A DNA stretch of 64,000 bases from Rhyzopertha dominica (taxonomy: Eukaryota > Arthropoda > Insecta > Coleoptera > Bostrichidae): contig QCXZ01000041.1 in assembly GCA_025024175.1 (NCBI GenBank), forward strand, positions 5,699,786 to 5,763,785, written 5' to 3'. Positions 57,604 through 64,000 of the stretch are shown here, piece after piece (position 1 is the first letter of the stretch; each line of letters starts with the position of its first letter). The notes below the pieces were generated by a model. That model ran no database searches, had not been told where the DNA came from, and saw nothing but the letters and a program-made list of their open reading frames with translations. Made by a program: the position numbers and the translations under genes.

Positions 57604-59757
57604 TACTATCTCGCACAATTAAATGGATGTGTAGTTAGACATTGATTGATACGTTTTATTTTATCAAAATTTTTAGTGATTAATTCCACATCTTACTAAT
57701 TATTTGTATTATTCCAGTTGGCTTTAAGTACATGTTTAATCTCAACTTATACTTTCCTATTTTTGAACCCGTTGGAGTAGCTTCATCTATTCAGATAAAT
57801 TTATTTTGTATAAAAGTGTAGCAGCAGCTCTGTACACAGCGAGGTGGGATTTTATTTTTAAACTCATATTGGCACCGTTTTCCTCGTCTCAAAAAAATCA
57901 CGTGTTTTGTTTTGGAGACGTTTTTTAAAACGTGTGAAATATTGGACCTTTTCCCCTGTTTTACAATTGTCACTTTATGAGGTTATCTTGTATTTAAATG
58001 ACTAGAATGGGCAAAGCAAAAGGGCTTACTTCCAAATGGGATCGATGTAAAGGGAATGACGCTTTGTAAATTTTGAAATGTGGTAGTAAATGTTTATTTT
58101 TAAGCGGCAGATCATCTGGAGTAATTAAAATGGATTTACGTATGACTGACGAGACTTAGTAAATGAGTAGCATTGTTTATTTAAGTGAAACTTCGGCATT
58201 TTGCTATTACCACGCCTCGCATTGAATAGTGCTATGTAGGAGTTAATAGTGGTTATCATGCAAATGTGGATGAACTTGGAAAATGGACTGCTCGAGATTC
58301 TCGTTAATCGGTTGACACGCAACGTGATTGGTTTTTTTAATAAATGAAGTGCATCAATAAATTATTAATTTGTCTCTATTTCTTTTGTTAATAAATAGCG
58401 TAAAATCTTAAGCGTTATTAAAACATTTTGAACGGACCAAAGACATAGTTTATAGTATAATAATCTGAATAATCAGAAAAACCATGGTTACTCNAACACT
58501 ANTTAACAATATATGCAAAACGTATAGTGTTTATTAACTTTTTTAACGCCCGTCATCATGGAATATGGGCCATTCTGTTTCAAAACTGTATTGGCACATA
58601 CATACCTACACTTCTTTTCGAACTATTCCAACAAAAGTGATCGATTGAAGTCGTGACCAACTTCCACGCGACCCTTTCTTAATCATTGTCGATACAAGCT
58701 TTTCGTTTTCCCCAGAATCGACAGTCAGATTGAAACATCATAAATCCGTCGGAATTCCATCAATTTACTTTCGACATTAAACACGCAATCTCGCCAAAAG
58801 CAACCCGACGAGGACGCCGCACGAAACTTAACTTCTTTCATCCCAATTCCCGAATGGATTCGCCAGTATTAGCTCTCTATCTCGCTGCAGAATCTCGCTC
58901 ATCAAATTCTCGGTCAAGTCGGCAATTCCGCGCTAGAGATCCCCGGGAGACCGTCGGGTAGCAGCGGCGTCAAAGAAACGGAAGCTCATAGTGTTCTTGT
59001 AGTGAGGTGGAATTGTTAGGCATACGTAACGTGCTGAAATTGTCTATTTACATAACTGGGTTCATCCGAGAGGATAAAGTGCACGGAAACATAAATTTCC
59101 GATAAAATCGTTTCTTTCGTTTATCGTCAATAGTAATAATTATATGTTACATCCAACTTGGTTGCGATACCTAACAAATTTGTCTCCTTAAGGCTTCAGG
59201 AGTTAACTGTGGAGTTGGTATAATCCAAACTGGTAGGGTTTTCATCCCTTTCCCCTATGCGCCACTGTGATTCATTTCATAAACTAGACTGTTGTAGTAT
59301 GAAGCGTATCACAATACTGAAATAAAGCGGTTTAATAATAAGTTGATACATTTTGCACTATTTGCTTTGTTTTTCATTATTCCTTAAAAAGATAACTAAA
59401 TGGTTGCTAAATAAAAAGAACAAAATTAAAAATGTCGGTTTCTTGTGAACTGCCTATTAATCTTACTAGCTGTTACCCGCAGTTCTGATTACGCGAAAGG
59501 AGATATATACCAAATATCAAAGAAACGAATGTAATTTTTAATCAAGTTTCTTGTATATTATTTGTATATACTCTTTCACTAACAATATCGACGTTTAAAT
59601 GCTACTTCGAAAACAATGATAAGGCCATACTTACCCCTTTTCAACCCCTCATGAAAGACACTTCAAAAAACTGAAGTAGTATATCATATTCATGTGAGTT
59701 ACTTGATAAGAATGCAAATTGAAGAAAACAAGAGGAATCGTCGTTACCTTACCCAAG
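57604..59757. other. Gene-less stretch with a GC-rich block
   Basis: No protein family recognised. 58620-59000 is a CpG-rich block within AT-rich flanks and a candidate regulatory element. N bases lie near 58494 and 58502. Confidence 0.4.
58620..59000. other. GC-rich non-coding block, candidate regulatory DNA
   Basis: CpG-rich with no recognised coding domain in any frame. It contains ATCATAAATC and several CGATTxxxx words. Function is inferred from composition. Confidence 0.28.
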
Positions 59758-60275
59758 ATGCCAAAAAAAATAATAAAAAATGTATACAATTTTTTTGATA
59801 AAAAGGGTGCAGTGCTCCGTTAAAAGTGACAAGTGAAATGGTTGGTGTCCCCTACACGACTGTGAGAGATATTATTGAAAATAAAGGCAAATCAAGAAAA
59901 TCACGCAATTCGGAGAAATTTCTAAATATATCAAAAGAGCTTGGGATAGAAATTAAAAAAGTGATTTACCAAATGTATAAGGAAAATGAAGTTCCAACTA
60001 CGGCAAGTCTGAAATTAAAACTTTTGGAATTAGGATATGACATAAGCTGTTGCGAAGAGTGGTTCAGAAAATACTTGAGGAGCATCGGTTTTAATTATAG
60101 TACATTAAAACAAAGTTTATCCATAATGGAATCAACCCGACTAAAAAGAATGAGATGGGATTATATAAACGAAATCAGAAGGTACCGCCAAGAAACTCGT
60201 AATGTCATATATTTGGATGAAATGTGGTACGACACTCACGACTTGATAAAAAAGGTCATTTTGAGACGTAAATAA
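59758..60275 (+). pseudogene. IS630/Tc1-like transposase relic, N-terminal half
   Basis: An ATG at 59758 (M-P-K-K) starts a frame that shifts by one base near 59795 and then stays open from 59826 to 60275. It contains a helix-turn-helix-like block (SEMVGVPYTTVRDIIENKG) and a second DNA-binding type region (VPTTASLKLKLLELGYDIS, then FRKYLRSIGFNY). The first catalytic aspartate lies in VIYLDEMWYDTHD. The gene ends right after this, before the second and third catalytic residues. Thus it retains the part missing from the relic at 47650. The 149-codon open stretch suggests moderate age. Confidence 0.82.
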
Positions 60276-60544
60276 AAAGGATCGATGTAAAACCTCTTAT
60301 CAACCAAATGATTAAAAACTACTTAGAATAATATACACTACATAAACAAAAAACGAGCTTTAAAACGGCTTAAAGCCGGCGCTGGAAATTTGCAAAATCA
60401 CAAAGAGAGGATTTGATTTATGAGGGGTCGCGTGCCGTTCCAACTGTGCCTGTAAATGAAAGTTAAATAGTATTGCAGGATTGTAAAAACGGTAAGAGAG
60501 TTGCATTACTATACACCCTTTCAGACAGAGGTGATTAGACTATA
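60276..60544. other. Short stretch without features
   Basis: Nothing recognised; it may contain the tail of the preceding transposon. Confidence 0.4.
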
Positions 60545-61082
60545 GAACATTCTTTACAATTCTGGAAGATTCCATAAAGTTCTATAAATTATGGTAACCT
60601 TGAGATGGCCTCTCCAAGACTAACGTCTTCGATTTTACCGTCGTAAGACAGTTTCATCAATATGCCACACTTGCGAGTTATGGCAATGTCCACACTTTGG
60701 GTTTCTTTCGTCTTATTGATGAATTGTGCAGAAGATTCCATGGCCTTCTGGAAACGCCGATGAACAACGGTTACGGCAATCAGCTACACTTGGAAGTTCT
60801 TTCATCTTCTTTTAAATGTTCTAGAGCGTTCTGACACCATCTTCAACCAACAATGTGCCACAATCAGAATTTCTAGAATGTTCTGTGACTTCTCGAATCA
60901 TCGATTTATGAGTTCTTCACCATAAGGCGGTTTCAACAAACCACCACACTTGAGGATTGTCTATCATTATATTGAATTTTCCAGAATATTCTGTGACAAT
61001 CTCGAAATATCAAACATTCCACTTCTCCCTGCAATGCATTTTCAAGAATGTTCTATGACTTCTGAAGAAAACGTTTTCGGAA
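60545..61082. promoter_or_regulatory. Heat-shock-element-rich repeated segment
   Basis: Four perfect three-unit heat-shock elements (TTCnnGAAnnTTC) occur at 60560-60572, 60871-60883, 60979-60991 and 61041-61053. Additional two-unit pairs lie at 60545-60552, 60731-60738, 60746-60753 and 60890-60897, and near misses at 60819-60831 and 61060-61082. Three of the perfect sites are part of a module of about 30 bp, TTTCnAGAATrTTCTrTGAC, which recurs at 60870, 60978 and 61040. Heat-shock factor binds such arrays. Whether this is a promoter, a transposon end or a coincidental repeat cannot be decided from sequence alone. No heat-shock protein gene is visible nearby. Confidence 0.6.
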
Positions 61083-64000
61083 ACGTGCGAGATTTGGGGT
61101 TTTCTAGTATAAGTTCGCGCCCCCGTAACTCCCCAGTGCACACATCCACCCCAAGCAAACTGCTTCATTCTGAGTGGGGGAATGTAGGCTATCTACCTCC
61201 ACTGTAGACTTAGGGGTTGCAGTGAAAAGTGTGCGTATACAGACACACAGGCTAATAAGGTTTTGATTTTATTTGTGGTGAGTAAAGTAAACGCGGTCAC
61301 TTTCAACTAGATTTATTTGTAAAATTCTATTGATTTATGTGTTGCCATTTCTGTATCATATAATATTTATAAATATTTCTTGCAGAATATAACTTTACAA
61401 CAATGTTATAAAGTTGACTCATCAAAATGTATTTTGTAAGCCCTTGCTAACGTAAGAACCCTTTTTAGAGTAGCATCTTTAGTTTGTTTTTTTTTAATTC
61501 AGGGTGTCGGCTTCCTGAACTTCATTTCAATTGGTATGTAGTGAAGACATTACAATTAGAAAACTAGTAATCGATTTTTTTGTTTGCATGGCCCGTAAAA
61601 TACTGCTTTCTTATTACTCAGGTATTATATTAATTCCAGCTTTGAGATGTGCAGATCACAGTATATATTTCAACATCAACCTATGAAGAATTCAAGATGA
61701 CTATAAAAATTATTAACTACCTACTTCCTAACTAAAATACTTAGTACTCTGTTAGGTTGTAAAATCTTTTTAAATGTCGTATACTCTCATAAAATTGCTG
61801 GTTTGAAAACGTTTGCACGTAGTATTTGTTTCGGTTTCCCTTTTTAATTTAATATGTGTATTAATTGTGGAATTGGGACAACAAATTGATCACTAATATA
61901 TGTTTCTTTGTTTCAGGGTAAGTCAATCCAGAAACTTTGAATGCTGCTTGGTGCTGATCTTGCGACAAAGATGGATGATTTCGTCACCTAGGTAATTACA
62001 TGCTGGGGTGTCTTGGCTAGAAATAATGACCAATTTAGGCTGCATTAAAATGTCGCATATACTATCGATTACAATAATGTTATTGCGTTTACTGGTCACT
62101 CATTTAGAGCTGCTTTATAGTCTGCCGATCTTTTTAAAGTCTGTGAATATTGTTTCTGTACCAAAAGTAGAGAAACGTTACAGGAGTATCCTTTTAGTTG
62201 TAAATCATCAATACTGGTTACTACCAGTAACACAGAAATCGGTGATGATGGAACTGAGCCGTTCTAAATTCAGTACAAGTGAACATTGTGTATATAGTAT
62301 ATATTATACTCCGAGTCTTCTCCTAAGACATACATTAATTGTGACTTTTTGTCTTATAACTAATAGTTTTAAATTATTTATCTCTTTTACCGAACTTCTT
62401 GATAAATTGTGTATTTTTTTTGTGTTTAACAAAGCTATCAAAGCTTTTTTCCTCATCAAAATTGATTTATCAATCAAGGACATGGCGAAAAAAAGCTGAA
62501 ATATAGTTCAAAATAAAAGTGATTAAAAAACTCTTCTTCCAAAACATTAATACAGAGTTTGGAACTTTTACTAAACAGTTTTAAACGCTGTCTGTGTTAG
62601 GTATTTGAAACATCATACTGACAATCAACTATTTCTAGTGCTTCTTATCTTATCTGTGTTTCACTCTAAAACCACTTTACGCAATTTATCCTAAAAGTAT
62701 AATTATCAGGTTCTGACATTTCAGTCAACCTGGCAGAAATAGATAAGGCGAAATATATTATACGTTATATTCATACATTACCAAATAAGGCTTTTATTTT
62801 TACCTGAAAAATTTGTAAGAATTCGGAAAAGTACTATTTTTTATATTAAATATCTATAGAAGGTTGATGGATACGGTCGGTTGTAAAATTTATGCAACGT
62901 CTGCTTTTGAAACGCTCTTACAGACTCAAAATATTGTTAATTTTTTAGTACTTTCACATAAGACATTGCTACAAACTTTTGTGATAAGTAATGCTGCAAT
63001 CAGTTTGTTGAAAGCGATTTAAAATCACTAACTGCTTCATTGATTTTGCAACCGATTATATATATGTATGTGGGCAAAAATATTGTGTTTAAATTACACA
63101 ACAAATAATAGACAGCTTCAGAAAATTAGAGACTGTTTTACAAACCGCTGCTCAAATTTGACTTGGCTATAAATAGAATTTTGAAATTGTTATTAGGTAC
63201 ACAATCTAGACTTACCGTGCATATATCTATATTTTTTTGTACAACAGGTTAAAGTTTTATAATAAAACTATGAGATAGGACTCAAAGCTTTAAAACATTT
63301 AGTTAAAATAAGTAATTTAGTAAAATAATATGTGAGGAAAATTTAAGGATTTATGAGAACTTTATAAATTGTAAATGACCATTTTACTTCTTCGTACTTT
63401 GCTATGTAACCCAACATAGCACCACTAAAAGGTTTTTAGTCAGTTGTTACAAAATTCCTTATGTGATCTATATAATTACACCCTACCAAACCGTATAATA
63501 AATGCTAACGATCCCGTTTCTAAACATTGTTGAACACATCGCGGCATTAAATTGTCGAATTCTCCTCGCACCTTATTGCCCTTCGAATTAAAACATTCCC
63601 GGAGTAGAACGTGAACAACATAAAGCCACGGCGGCCCTCAACAAGTGTTCCAGTTGCACACGGCGGGCCATCGTAAACGGGCAACTCCCCGGATTAGTCC
63701 GGACTCCGGCCGTTTTATGCGACCGCCATGCAATTTGCTTGTTTCCCGTGCACTTCTAGTTGATTACGCTGCGGAAGACGGTGTTATTCTGTTGTGAATA
63801 AAAGAAACACGGCTCACCTACGCTAAATGTGATCCCAGTGGCGTACTCGGGAAGGAGTTTACTTCTGCTGTTAAGAAGAAAAGTTCAGATTAGTTATGAT
63901 ATTACATTACCTTCAGCATACGCTCTCTTAATTGTTATTGCTCTCTGCTTTCCATTTGACTATGCAGTTGTTGGGATAGGTTCCCTGGTGCGTGAGCAAT
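61083..64000. other. Gene-less stretch to the window end
   Basis: No confident gene. A 163-codon frame at 62008-62499 is hydrophobic, AT-biased and unrecognised, and is probably chance. A short cysteine-containing frame at 62121-62267 is discussed as a finding. 63590-63860 is a CpG-rich block resembling regulatory DNA. Confidence 0.4.
63590..63860. other. GC-rich non-coding block, candidate regulatory DNA
   Basis: CpG-rich island with GGATTAGTCC (Otd-like), TTTTATG (Caudal/Abd-B-like) and ATGCAATTTGC words. No recognised coding domain. Regulatory role inferred from composition and motifs. Confidence 0.3.

Noticed and set aside
62008..62499. Longest non-transposon open frame (163 codons, plus strand) as a host gene
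   Set aside because: Hydrophobic AT-biased composition, no recognisable domain, no convincing splice or promoter context; likely a chance frame.
1..64000. CRISPR array, bacterial operon or prophage
   Set aside because: No regularly spaced repeats or bacterial-type gene clusters; all coding similarity is to eukaryotic mobile elements.

Overview
This window looks like AT-rich insect DNA, most likely from a beetle. The insect assignment rests on the transposon families present (mariner, DD41D/rosa-like, Penelope, BEL/Pao, Jockey-type LINEs). The beetle assignment is inference from my familiarity with these transposase types and not from any host gene. I could not identify a single convincing host exon in 64 kb. 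The window reads as an intergenic or intronic desert filled with transposable elements of different ages. Scattered single N bases show it comes from a draft assembly.

Layout: 122-338 holds a tiny mariner scrap and 626-1909 the first of three copies of one DD34D mariner; the others are at 20163-21494 and 25607-26919. A LINE reverse-transcriptase scrap lies at 2538-2753. Two Penelope-like elements (PLEs) of different lineages lie at 8145-9085 (minus) and 11132-12588 (plus), and a third at 56395-57600 (plus). All three end in a hammerhead-ribozyme-like motif, and an inverted pair of similar motifs sits alone at 21794-21916. Jockey-type LINE relics occupy 18296-19560, 34788-36165 and 36286-37878 (all minus). 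An RTE-like LINE with a duplicated tail lies at 45890-47285 (minus). IS630/Tc1/mariner-type relics are at 28398-29165, 31165-31835, 47650-48205, 49146-49381, 55343-56110 and 59758-60275. A relic of an uncharacterised transposase-like family is at 22380-23060.

Two elements stand out. A structurally complete BEL/Pao retrotransposon at 39914-45862 has identical 214-bp LTRs, a 5-bp target duplication and an unbroken polyprotein of about 1744 residues, so it looks very young and possibly active. A DD41D (rosa-like) DNA transposon at 49781-52021 has inverted repeats of about 320 bp and a TA target duplication; its transposase shows only two visible lesions.

Between the elements are several GC-rich, non-coding blocks of 200-500 bp (for example 9950-10340, 13850-14160, 16590-17060, 58620-59000, 63590-63860) that resemble cis-regulatory DNA. 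A 540-bp segment at 60545-61082 carries four perfect three-unit heat-shock elements within a repeated module. I found no evidence of a new multi-gene system. The most unusual structures are the heat-shock-element array, the hammerhead-like PLE ends and the near-intact BEL and DD41D elements.
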